From Candidatus Cloacimonadota bacterium (GTDB lineage: Bacteria > Cloacimonadota > Cloacimonadia > Cloacimonadales > TCS61), in assembly GCA_029932755.1 (NCBI GenBank), contig JAOZPK010000097.1:1-8608 (forward strand): DNA of 8,608 nt, in the 5' to 3' direction. The notes beneath the pieces were generated by a model, which was not told the origin of the DNA, made no database searches, and worked only from the letters and a program-made list of their open reading frames with translations. Positions 1 through 5,970 of this stretch are shown here, one piece after another (position 1 is the stretch's first letter; each line of letters opens with the position of its first letter). Made by a program: the position numbers and the translations under genes.

Positions 1-2
1 TT

Positions 3-419
3 ATTGGAATCGGGGAAAAGAAAACCCCTCAACCCTTTATCGTAGCTTGTAACAAGTTCATTTATATTGAAATTATAGGGGCTTTAGCAATTCCTAAACA
101 AACTCCCAAAACTACAACAACTTCAGATCGAAAAACTGAAATTGACGTAATAGATAATAAATTTATCCAATTATTAAAATCCTCCATTGAAGATATGGCT
201 GACGATGATGGATGGGCATTTTTGGCTGCTGTAGGAGCTTTACTGAATAAAAAGAAACCAGATTTTGATCCCAGAAATTATGGATTCTCAAAGTTAACTC
301 CGCTTATAAAATCATTATCCAAGTATTTTACTGTCGATGAAAGAGAAGTTGAAAATAAATCCCATATAAAACATATTTATGTGAAAAATATAAGAAAAAC
401 CACTTCTCGCAAGAAATAG
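3..419 (+). CDS. NYN-domain / OST-HTH (LOTUS) protein, 5'-truncated
   Basis: The reading frame is open from the window edge, so this is the C-terminal 138 residues of a longer protein; the ATG at 195 is internal. The first residues (GEKKTPQPFIVACNKFIYIE, residues 4-23) match the end of a NYN (LabA/DUF88, PIN-like) nuclease domain, where a G-x-KKTPxPF-x-x-AC-x-KF-x-Y motif is typical. A Thr/Lys-rich linker (about residues 31-48) leads into a second domain (about 50-130, including GWAFLAAVGALL and DPRNYGFSKLTPLIKSL) that matches the OST-HTH/LOTUS fold, a winged-helix RNA-binding module often found at the C-terminus of bacterial NYN proteins. From the family, the protein is expected to be a metal-dependent RNase or RNA-binding protein in the cytoplasm; its substrate is unknown. 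The catalytic aspartates would lie upstream of the window and cannot be checked. The family call is fairly secure; the cellular role is not. Confidence 0.85.
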   Translation: MGIGEKKTPQPFIVACNKFIYIEIIGALAIPKQTPKTTTTSDRKTEIDVIDNKFIQLLKSSIEDMADDDGWAFLAAVGALLNKKKPDFDPRNYGFSKLTPLIKSLSKYFTVDEREVENKSHIKHIYVKNIRKTTSRKK

Positions 420-561
420 GAACAAGATTCACCTGAATATTCACACATTTCACATCTTATTCACCACTAAACTCTTTTATTATTAACGGTTAGACTTCGA
501 ATTTGCAGTTTTGGATATAAAAAAGAAATAGAAAAATAAAGTATTTGAGAGAATTAGAATT

Positions 562-957
562 ATGAAAAACCTAATCAGTTTCAAACTAACTGGAAAGATA
601 ACAATAACAATAATTGTATTGTTGATTATCTTTCATGTTCTTGCTTTACTGGGTGTTGTGCCGTCTAATGTCGTGTGGGGTGGTCAAATAATAGATAAGG
701 CAACTGTAATAAAGCATGAGATATTAAGACTACTTGGTTCATTTATATTCTTAGCTATTATCTTAGAAAAAATGAACCAAAATAAAATTACAAAATTTAA
801 AAAATTATCTAATGTATCATTTTGGTTTATTTATATTTATTTCATCATAACTTCAATAGCAAAATTGGCTTTAGCCGTAACACTGGAAAGATTTATTTTC
901 ATACCGGTTACAGTAATTTTATCCGTTTTACTTTTCAGGTTAGCAACAGAAAAATAG
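562..957 (+). CDS. Small four-helix integral membrane protein, unknown function
   Basis: This 131-residue protein is mostly hydrophobic, with about four predicted membrane segments (residues 13-33, 52-68, 86-106 and 110-127). A short loop carries a VVWGG motif (37-41) after a Pro, and a basic Lys/Asn-rich loop sits at about 70-82. The LLGVVP...VVWGG pattern and the closing ERFIF-x-P-x-T segment recall a family of short uncharacterised membrane proteins seen in Bacteroidota and related groups; I know no function or symbol for it. The ribosome binding site is weak (GAGAGA about 10 bases before the ATG), and no convincing promoter is visible. The gene stands alone, 142 bases after the NYN gene and convergent with the FRG gene. 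Being a real gene is likely; nothing indicates a substrate or partner. Confidence 0.75.
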   Translation: MKNLISFKLTGKITITIIVLLIIFHVLALLGVVPSNVVWGGQIIDKATVIKHEILRLLGSFIFLAIILEKMNQNKITKFKKLSNVSFWFIYIYFIITSIAKLALAVTLERFIFIPVTVILSVLLFRLATEK

Positions 958-968
958 GTAATTTTAAT

Positions 969-1020
969 TTCCAATCCTGAAATTGCTAAATGCAAGTTTC
1001 ACTAAAAGAAGCGATTGGAA
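969..1020. repeat. Nested inverted repeat between convergent genes, possible terminator
   Basis: An outer perfect 8-bp stem, TTCCAATC (969-976) with GATTGGAA (1013-1020), encloses an inner 9-bp stem, TGAAATTGC (978-986) with GCAAGTTTCA (992-1001), which has one bulged G (996) and a 5-base loop. It lies between the stop of the membrane protein gene and the stop of the FRG gene. A T-rich run (GGTTTTATTT) follows on the plus strand, so it could terminate rightward transcription, although the tract is not a clean U run. The pairing is read directly; the role is inferred. Confidence 0.5.
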
Positions 1021-1028
1021 GGTTTTAT

Positions 1029-1814
1029 TTATTCCTTTGGGCTATATTGCCGTTTCAACCACTGGCTCAAGCCATCCAATCCAGGGAATAAAACACGTTC
1101 TGTGATATTTGCCTGATCAAGTTTATCACGAATCTCCCATTTCATCTCTTTGGGAATTATAATCTTCATCCAGATCTTGGGAAATTTTTGTAGCCATTCA
1201 TCCATAGCCAACTGCGGATTAGATGAAATTGAGAAAAAAGCAAATTGATTTATAAACCTGTCATCAATGGAAGGTGGTTCGATAAACAGCATAAAATCTT
1301 CTTTGGAAAGATTCATAAGATCACTCAAAGAATTCACATGATCCAGCAGGATTCTGCTGGTGAATACATTTGCACCCTCTTCTTGCAATTCATTATATAA
1401 CACTTCCGGAACATTTTTATTAACTTCAATATAATCAACTGCCCAGATAGCACCGTCAACATCATATTTCTCAATATTTTCAGTTGCAAAATGCATCGCT
1501 ACATAGGGTGAATATGTCCAGTCCATAAGCCTTGTTGGAAGTCCGTGATGCTGAGCCACAGAGAGCCAGTGCCACATCGAGTCTCGTTCCACAACATTTT
1601 GATGAGCATATTTGCTAAAATTTCTCAGCAGATGATTTTCCAATTGTTTGTAATCTCCACCCAGCCGCATCAAAGTGGTTTCCAATTTGTAATCACAATC
1701 AGATAACCCTCTAAAAGCAAACTTAGATCTATATCTTCCAATTTTTGGATTCCAGGAATTTTCAAATAATTTTTCCTGCAAGTCATTCCAACTTCTAATT
1801 ACATATTCATTCAT
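1029..1814 (-). CDS. FRG-domain protein
   Basis: The 261-residue product contains the motif that names the FRG domain (FRG at residues 34-36, in KFAFRGLSD) and the second conserved block AQHHGLPTRLMDWTYSPYVA (87-106), followed by MHFAT. The hydrophobic-aromatic repeat around 80-110 is typical of the family. The domain is widespread in bacteria and biochemically uncharacterised; several members sit in mobile or defence-like settings, but nothing here proves such a role. I chose the ATG at 1814 over an in-frame TTG at 1844: the ATG sits one base after the stop of the upstream lipoprotein gene (TAA-C-ATG), and the ten extra residues would overlap that gene. No good Shine-Dalgarno precedes it (a GGAG lies about 18 bases away), so translation probably depends on ribosomes finishing the lipoprotein gene. 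No signal peptide or membrane segment is seen, so the protein should be cytoplasmic. Confidence 0.85.
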   Translation of the reverse strand: MNEYVIRSWNDLQEKLFENSWNPKIGRYRSKFAFRGLSDCDYKLETTLMRLGGDYKQLENHLLRNFSKYAHQNVVERDSMWHWLSVAQHHGLPTRLMDWTYSPYVAMHFATENIEKYDVDGAIWAVDYIEVNKNVPEVLYNELQEEGANVFTSRILLDHVNSLSDLMNLSKEDFMLFIEPPSIDDRFINQFAFFSISSNPQLAMDEWLQKFPKIWMKIIIPKEMKWEIRDKLDQANITERVLFPGLDGLSQWLKRQYSPKE

Positions 1815-1815
1815 G

Positions 1816-2538
1816 TTAAAAATCGAACCCCGCTCCAATGGCAAAGATGGGAGCTACGCCAAAAGATCCATATTTTTGAGCTGCCATTTCAACTCCAACT
1901 TCGGGTCTGAAATAAAGAGGACCAAGTTCAAGTGATAATCCACCAACAACCCCAAATCTATTCAGCATAAATGCTTCATCAATATCATCCTCAACAATGG
2001 AAATAAAATCTGCGCTGTATCTCGCCATTCCGGTTACTGCCAGAGCTTTCCCAACTCTATAAGTTGCCAGAAATGGAGCTTCAAAACCATACGAATTTAT
2101 TTCTGCTATTTCGAGAGTGTTCTCTCCTTCTTCTTCGTCAGATTCAGTAGTTACAAAAGTTAAACCCGGCATTATAGCGAGCGACGCTTTTTCACTATCG
2201 TATGGAAAACGATATTTCAAGTATACTTTAGTACCGACTCCTCCCAGAGATATCCATACTTTGCCGTTAATATCTATTTTATCGGTTAAGCCAATACCGG
2301 CTTTCATACCATAAACAGGTAGAGAAAGCAAACCGGTTGCATTGAAATTAGTAGAATCTGATGGGATACTTGTAATGAGTATTGTGGAAGTCAGATCTAA
2401 TCCATAACCATATTCAACACCAAATTTTGGATGACCTGGTTCAACAGTTTCTGCTGTTTCCATCATTGATGTATTCATCACGGCACATCCTGATAAGAAC
2501 ATCATTAAAACAACTAAATACAAACCTATCTTTTTCAT
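1816..2538 (-). CDS. Predicted outer-membrane lipoprotein with beta-barrel-like body
   Basis: The 240-residue product starts with a lipoprotein signal peptide: basic MKK, a hydrophobic stretch (about 4-15) and the lipobox LSGC with the lipidated Cys at residue 18. After a short linker (ETAETVEPGHPKFGVEYGYG) the rest alternates polar and hydrophobic residues with many Gly and aromatic residues, as in small outer-membrane barrels, and it ends in Phe (GAGFDF), a common barrel-end signal. An acidic loop (SDEEEGEN) lies near residue 135. Similar lipoproteins with a GLTDK-IDI segment occur in FCB-group genomes without known function. A strong Shine-Dalgarno (AAGGAGAG, 7 bases from the ATG) fixes the start. 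The FRG gene begins one base after the stop, indicating a two-gene transcript. Location in the outer membrane is inferred; function is unknown. Confidence 0.75.
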   Translation of the reverse strand: MKKIGLYLVVLMMFLSGCAVMNTSMMETAETVEPGHPKFGVEYGYGLDLTSTILITSIPSDSTNFNATGLLSLPVYGMKAGIGLTDKIDINGKVWISLGGVGTKVYLKYRFPYDSEKASLAIMPGLTFVTTESDEEEGENTLEIAEINSYGFEAPFLATYRVGKALAVTGMARYSADFISIVEDDIDEAFMLNRFGVVGGLSLELGPLYFRPEVGVEMAAQKYGSFGVAPIFAIGAGFDF

Positions 2539-2580
2539 ACATACTCTCCTTATTTTTCTTCATTAGTTCAGAAAAGCTAT

Positions 2581-2651
2581 CGTCATTGCGAGGAGCGAAA
2601 GCGACGTGGCAATCATTTCTTTCTCCACTCTCAACAGTAGAGATTGCTTCG
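2581..2651. repeat. REP-like dispersed repeat A (GTCATTGCGAGGAGC type)
   Basis: The left half (2581-2614) has the CGTCATTGCGAGGAGCGAAA core followed by GCGACGTGGCAATC. It can fold through ATTGC (2585-2589) and GCAAT (2609-2613). A right half, AGATTGCTTCG (2641-2651), pairs GATTGC with GCAATC at 2609-2614, leaving an AT-rich centre. From general knowledge, near-identical sequences are scattered between genes in many unrelated bacterial genomes. The right half is degenerate after 2651. It lies in the gap upstream of the lipoprotein gene. Confidence 0.7.
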
Positions 2652-2689
2652 TTCGATGCCGCAGAAAGAAAACTTGCAAAGACTCTTTC

Positions 2690-2731
2690 TGTCACACTGA
2701 GTAGGAGTGAAATGACGTATCGAAGTGTAAG
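2690..2731. repeat. REP-like repeat B (CACACTGAG...TCGAAGTGT type), decayed
   Basis: GTCACACTGAG (2691-2701) and ATCGAAGTGT (2719-2728) resemble the two ends of the common CACACTGAGCG...TCGAAGTGTG palindrome, here separated by a longer, altered centre that includes GAAATGACG. The pairing left is ACACT (2694-2698) with AGTGT (2724-2728). It is probably a degenerate copy or two fused copies. Confidence 0.5.
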
Positions 2732-2752
2732 CCACATTCACTTTATAACTAT

Positions 2753-2800
2753 CCTTCGACTAAGCCTGTCCTGAGCGGTGCCGAAGGGCTCAGGATGACA
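2753..2800. repeat. REP-like repeat C (CCTTCGAC...GCTCAGGATGACA type)
   Basis: TCCTGAGC (2769-2776) and GCTCAGGA (2788-2795) form a perfect 8-bp stem. CCTTCG (2753-2758) is also complementary to CGAAGG (2782-2787), which lies in the loop of that stem, so two mutually exclusive hairpins are possible. The CCTTCGAC and CTCAGGATGACA ends match a repeat commonly dispersed between bacterial genes. It lies 33 bases past the stop codon of the M23 peptidase gene. Confidence 0.65.
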
Positions 2801-2832
2801 AAACACTCTATTGTGCAAAACGCATTAATTTT

Positions 2833-3597
2833 TTATTCTTCACCAATATTAATATGTTTTATAAAATTTGCTGCAGAATTTTGTTCAAATCTGAGTCTGT
2901 TCCTGGGATCAAATGATCTGTTCTCACTATCACGCAATTCCAAATGCAGATGGGAAGGTTTGCCGCTGTTACGAATATTTCCGGTAAGTCCTGTAAGGCC
3001 AACAACAGTATTTCTATCTACCGCTTGGTTAAGTTCTACAAACACTTCATTCAAATGTGTATAAATACTTTCGATTCCTTCAGGATATAATATTCTAATG
3101 GTTTTACCGTACTCAATTTTCATTGAATCGATAATTCCATTCGGTTTTTTGTATTGAACTTGAACCAGGTAATGCGGATTATCACTTACTTCCGTAACAA
3201 TGCCAAAATTTGTAAGCGGGTAAACCGGAGTATTTTCCGAGACAAAAAGATCAATACCTTCATGGATCCTTTTGCGTTCTCGAGTCCCACGTACGCAGCC
3301 ATAATGATCTGACCAGCGATTTCTGATATATTTTTTTATCAATTCATTAAAATCCATCCCATCTTTAAAGGGCGAACTATAATGATAGAATTTATCAATG
3401 AAATCTGCTGTAAAAACAACTACCGGTTCTTTAAAGGAAGAGACCTTGACCGCCAACATAGAATCCTCCTCACTGGTAAGAATTGTAATATTATTCATCT
3501 TCTTCTCTAAGTATTTAATGTAGAAAAAATCGCTAATAACAATTATAAGCAAAATTATAATAATAACTGCTCGAATAAGAGATGTACTAATTTTCAT
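2833..3597 (-). CDS. Membrane-anchored M23 (LytM-type) metallopeptidase
   Basis: The 254-residue protein begins with one uncleaved-looking membrane helix (about residues 8-30, rich in Ile and Leu) and a short linker to about residue 90, so the catalytic part should face the periplasm. The C-terminal half is a peptidase M23 domain. HEGID (His112, Asp116) gives the first zinc-ligand pair, YTH (His181) the middle histidine, and SHLHLEL (His216, His218) the HxH motif. The VVGLTGLTGN stretch (198-207) is the usual segment before HxH. All expected residues are present, so an active endopeptidase cutting peptidoglycan cross-links or peptides is likely, rather than a degenerate EnvC-like regulator. 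An extra segment (about 139-170) enlarges the domain between HEGID and YTH. The start is supported by an AGAGG about 4 bases upstream of the ATG. It is the first gene of a leftward run, but 294 bases of repeats separate it from the lipoprotein gene. Specificity is unknown. Confidence 0.88.
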   Translation of the reverse strand: MKISTSLIRAVIIIILLIIVISDFFYIKYLEKKMNNITILTSEEDSMLAVKVSSFKEPVVVFTADFIDKFYHYSSPFKDGMDFNELIKKYIRNRWSDHYGCVRGTRERKRIHEGIDLFVSENTPVYPLTNFGIVTEVSDNPHYLVQVQYKKPNGIIDSMKIEYGKTIRILYPEGIESIYTHLNEVFVELNQAVDRNTVVGLTGLTGNIRNSGKPSHLHLELRDSENRSFDPRNRLRFEQNSAANFIKHINIGEE

Positions 3598-3823
3598 AAA
3601 ACCTCTTTTAATAATTTTTTCATCCTCACTATGAGGAGTCCATATTATTTACTATTTTCGTCATATTTCCCAGATCGGAACTATTAAACTAACTAAAAAA
3701 ATTTCTTTGTACTTATTTAATTATCAATTTTATAATTTAAAGTTATTTGGCAATATTTTTCTAAAAAGAACATCTAAAATAGTGACATAAAAGTAGTTTA
3801 GTGCTATTAATTTCAATGTATAC
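3598..3823. other. AT-rich divergent intergenic region
   Basis: This is the spacer between the divergent M23 peptidase and rplM genes. It is very AT-rich with no credible gene. A small hairpin, TCCTC (3623-3627) with GAGGA (3633-3637), lies in the probable leader of the M23 gene. Short open frames here and into rplM on the minus strand are not supported by a ribosome binding site or a recognisable product. Confidence 0.5.
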
Positions 3824-3853
3824 TTGACAGTAAAACCGTGGATAAAATATTTT
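3824..3853 (+). promoter_or_regulatory. Candidate sigma70-type promoter of the rplM operon
   Basis: A perfect TTGACA (3824-3829) is followed after 18 bases by TATTTT (3848-3853), which matches four of six consensus -10 bases. It would start transcription around 3860, about 37 bases before the rplM start codon. It is the best match in the spacer and sits where an operon promoter is expected. The -10 assignment is the weaker half. Confidence 0.5.
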
Positions 3854-3896
3854 GTTCGTCCGATCATCAAAGAGTATAGAAAAATAAGGAGATAGA

Positions 3897-4331
3897 ATGA
3901 AAACTGAGACTCCAAAAGCTGATATGATCAAGCAAGATTGGTATCTGGTGGATGCAAAAGATATGGTATTAGGAAGATTAGCGACACAAATCGCTACGAT
4001 CCTCCGCGGAAAAAACAAACCATATTTTAGCCCGCATCTCGATACCGGAGACTACGTTGTAGTTATCAATGCTGAGAAAATCAGGCTTACAGGAAATAAA
4101 GAATTACAAAAAACTTATAAACGTTATAGTGGTTATCCAGATGGACAAACTGTTATCCCATTCAAAAGAATGATTCAGGAACATCCTGAAAGAATTATCG
4201 AACATGCTGTGAAAGGAATGCTTCCGAAGAACATCTTGGGAAGACAAATATTCACCAAGCTTAAAGTATACGCTGGGACAGAGCATCCTCATAAAGCTCA
4301 AACTCCCAAGCTACTCAATTTATCTAGTTAG
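3897..4331 (+). CDS. rplM: 50S ribosomal protein L13
   Basis: The 144-residue length matches bacterial L13. Recognisable blocks in order are [19 protein letters not shown] (near the start), the LRGK...[14 protein letters not shown] segment, SGYPDG, the [14 protein letters not shown] block and the C-terminal [18 protein letters not shown]13 binds 23S rRNA and is an early assembly protein of the large subunit. The start is fixed by an AAGGAG five bases before the ATG. The gene heads the plus-strand run and is followed 11 bases later by rpsI, the near-universal L13-S9 pair. The block usually reading YRHSGYPGG is here [10 protein letters not shown], a mild variation. Identification is secure. Confidence 0.98.
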   Translation: MKTETPKADMIKQDWYLVDAKDMVLGRLATQIATILRGKNKPYFSPHLDTGDYVVVINAEKIRLTGNKELQKTYKRYSGYPDGQTVIPFKRMIQEHPERIIEHAVKGMLPKNILGRQIFTKLKVYAGTEHPHKAQTPKLLNLSS

Positions 4332-4342
4332 GGAGATATCAA

Positions 4343-4729
4343 ATGCAATATTTTGATGCTGTAGGAAGAAGAAAAAAATCAGTCGCAAGAGTTCGCTTAA
4401 CCCCTGGAACAGGTAAACGAATCGCAAATAAGATCACAATGAAAAAACACCTTCAACGTGAAACACTCGAAATGATCGTTGAACAACCACTCGACCTTGT
4501 TGGACTTTCTGATAAAGTTGATATTAACGTGAACGTTAATGGTGGTGGTCTTTCCGGTCAAGCCGGTGCGATCCGTCATGGTATATCTCGTGCTCTTGTA
4601 AAATATGATGAAGAGTTAAAAAGCGAATTAAAAAAGCATGGATTCCTTACTCGTGACCCAAGAATGGTAGAAAGAAAGAAACCGGGTCAGCCAAAAGCAA
4701 GAAAGAAATTCCAATTCTCTAAACGTTAA
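4343..4729 (+). CDS. rpsI: 30S ribosomal protein S9
   Basis: The 128-residue product has the S9 blocks [16 protein letters not shown] (4-19) with [25 protein letters not shown] in the middle, [20 protein letters not shown], and the invariant C-terminal FSKR, which in ribosome structures reaches the P-site tRNA anticodon. GGGAG about seven bases upstream of the ATG acts as the ribosome binding site. It is co-transcribed with rplM (11-base gap). The region after PGTGK ([12 protein letters not shown]) is more basic than usual, but its length is normal. No strong terminator follows, so readthrough into rpsB is possible. Confidence 0.98.
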   Translation: MQYFDAVGRRKKSVARVRLTPGTGKRIANKITMKKHLQRETLEMIVEQPLDLVGLSDKVDINVNVNGGGLSGQAGAIRHGISRALVKYDEELKSELKKHGFLTRDPRMVERKKPGQPKARKKFQFSKR

Positions 4730-4737
4730 TCAAATAT

Positions 4738-4760
4738 TCAGTTTAAATATTATAAACTGA
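4738..4760 (+). repeat. Hairpin after rpsI
   Basis: TCAGTTTA (4738-4745) pairs perfectly with TAAACTGA (4753-4760) around a 7-base AT loop, starting eight bases after the rpsI stop. The stem is AT-rich and not followed by a T run, so it is more likely a 3'-end stabiliser or processing site than an intrinsic terminator. TATTAT (4748-4753) in its loop could also serve as a -10 box for an rpsB promoter, though the upstream -35 match is poor. Confidence 0.4.
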
Positions 4761-4765
4761 TCACA

Positions 4766-4833
4766 CTATTCGGATATATGCAAAGCGGTGTCCCGAAAGC
4801 TTTCGGGATTGAATTGCAGACGAAACCGGATAG
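4766..4833 (+). promoter_or_regulatory. Candidate structured mRNA leader of rpsB
   Basis: Three stems nest inside each other: CTATTCGG (4766-4773) with CCGGATAG (4826-4833), one G-U pair; TGCAA (4779-4783) with TTGCA (4814-4818); and the perfect 18-base palindrome TCCCGAAAGCTTTCGGGA (4791-4808) at the tip. The structure ends 20 bases before the rpsB Shine-Dalgarno. In enterobacteria, rpsB-tsf is known to be autoregulated by S2 through its leader, so a similar role here is reasonable but unproven. The tip palindrome could instead be an inserted repeat. Confidence 0.45.
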
Positions 4834-4865
4834 GAGAAAAAAAACCGTAAATAAAGGAGAAAAAA

Positions 4866-5930
4866 ATGTCAGTAGTTACAATGAAGTCTCTCTTAGAGAG
4901 CGGAGTTCACTTCGGTCACCAAACTTATAAGTGGAATCCTAAAATGGATAAATACATTTTCATTAAAAGAAATGGCATCCATATTTTAGACCTTAAACAA
5001 ACCCTCGATGCAATCAATGAATCTTATATGTTCATCAAAGATATCGTTTCAAAAGGTGAAACAGTACTTTTTGTTGGAACTAAGAAACAAGCACAGGAAG
5101 CAGTTGTAAATGCAGCTAAAAAATGTGGCGGGTTTTACGCTTCAAATCGTTGGTATGGTGGAATGCTTACAAATATGAAGACTATTCGACGCAGTATTGA
5201 AAAATTGGAATATTATGAGCAGATCGTAGAAGACGGGACTATTAATAGTTTTACTAAACTTGAAGCTACAAAAATGAAACGCACTTATGATAAGATCCAT
5301 TTCGGTCTTGCTGGCATCAGAGAAATGGATAAACTTCCAGGTGCTATTATTATCGTAGATATTATCAAAGAAAATATTGCACTTTTAGAAGCAAAAAAAC
5401 TTGGCATTCCAATTGTTGCAATGGTAGATACAAATGCAGATCCTGATTTTATAGATTATGTGATACCGTCTAACGATGATGCTATCAGAGCTATTCAGCT
5501 TATCACTGATGTTATGGCAAATGCCGTGATCGAAGGGAAGCAAGCATTATTAGAAGGTGCAGACATTGTTCTTTCTGAAGTTAAGAAAAAAGCAGTTGAA
5601 GAAAAAGCTGCCGAAAAGGTAGAAGATACACCTAAGAAAGAAGCTAAAAAGGAAGTGAAAAAAGAGACCAAGAAAGTTGAAGCTTCCAAACCTGTTAAAA
5701 AAACAGTTGAAAAAACTGAGGATAAACCAAAAAAGAAAACAGTAAAAAAAGCTGAAGTAAAAAAAACTGAAGATAAACCGAAAAAGAAAGCTAAAAAAGA
5801 AGTAAAAAATGAAGTAAAAAAAGAAAAAGTTTCCAAGCCAGTTAAGAAAACAGCTAAGAAAATTGAAGACAAACCAGTAAAGAAAACTGAAGATAAACCA
5901 AAAAAAACAACTAAGAAAACTGTAAAATAA
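4866..5930 (+). CDS. rpsB: 30S ribosomal protein S2 with long Lys-rich C-terminal extension
   Basis: Residues 1 to about 237 are a full bacterial S2: GVHFGHQT (13-20), [17 protein letters not shown], the FVGTKKQAQ block, RWYGGMLTN, the [10 protein letters not shown] strand, and [20 protein letters not shown] followed by [11 protein letters not shown]2 (about 240 residues in E. coli) binds 16S rRNA late in assembly and is needed to recruit S1. Residues 238-354 form a tail with 49 Lys out of 117 residues and almost no hydrophobic residues. It is built from recurring KTEDKPKK and SKPVKK units and is probably disordered and polycationic. The frame is continuous into the tail with no sign of a frameshift. 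AAAGGAG six bases from the ATG fixes the start. tsf follows after 40 bases, the usual partner. The S2 identity is secure; the tail's function is unknown. Confidence 0.97.
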   Translation: MSVVTMKSLLESGVHFGHQTYKWNPKMDKYIFIKRNGIHILDLKQTLDAINESYMFIKDIVSKGETVLFVGTKKQAQEAVVNAAKKCGGFYASNRWYGGMLTNMKTIRRSIEKLEYYEQIVEDGTINSFTKLEATKMKRTYDKIHFGLAGIREMDKLPGAIIIVDIIKENIALLEAKKLGIPIVAMVDTNADPDFIDYVIPSNDDAIRAIQLITDVMANAVIEGKQALLEGADIVLSEVKKKAVEEKAAEKVEDTPKKEAKKEVKKETKKVEASKPVKKTVEKTEDKPKKKTVKKAEVKKTEDKPKKKAKKEVKNEVKKEKVSKPVKKTAKKIEDKPVKKTEDKPKKTTKKTVK

Positions 5931-5970
5931 GCTTAGTTAAAAAGATTTTAGACCAGGAGAAAAATATATT

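Noticed and set aside
490..519. Promoter for the small membrane protein (TTAGAC then GATATA)
   Set aside because: Both boxes match the consensus too poorly to separate from AT-rich background.
489..1020. Integron cassette: GTTAGAC at 489-495, an ORF, then an attC-like nested stem
   Set aside because: GTTAGAC matches the core-site consensus, but the stem after the ORF has ATTGGAA rather than GTTRRRY and no RYYYAAC partner. No integrase or second cassette is present.
1815..1844. TTG start for the FRG gene, adding ten residues
   Set aside because: It would overlap the lipoprotein gene; the ATG at 1814 fits the domain start and the adjacent stop codon better.
2382..2774. Open frames on both strands across the lipoprotein start and the REP-like repeats
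   Set aside because: They run through repeat sequence and out of frame with the lipoprotein gene, show no recognisable domain and overlap a well-supported start with a strong ribosome binding site.
2753..2795. H-type pseudoknot in repeat C
   Set aside because: The topology is possible on paper, but no bases are left to cross the first stem, so both helices cannot form fully at once; exclusive hairpins are more sensible.
3730..4018. Minus-strand open frames crossing the rplM promoter and start
   Set aside because: They overlap rplM in another frame, are AT-driven and have no ribosome binding site or family resemblance.
5495..5872. Long Phe/Ser-rich open frame on the minus strand inside rpsB
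   Set aside because: It is the complement of the lysine-codon-rich S2 tail (AAA/AAG reads as TTT/CTT), lacks a ribosome binding site and resembles no known protein.
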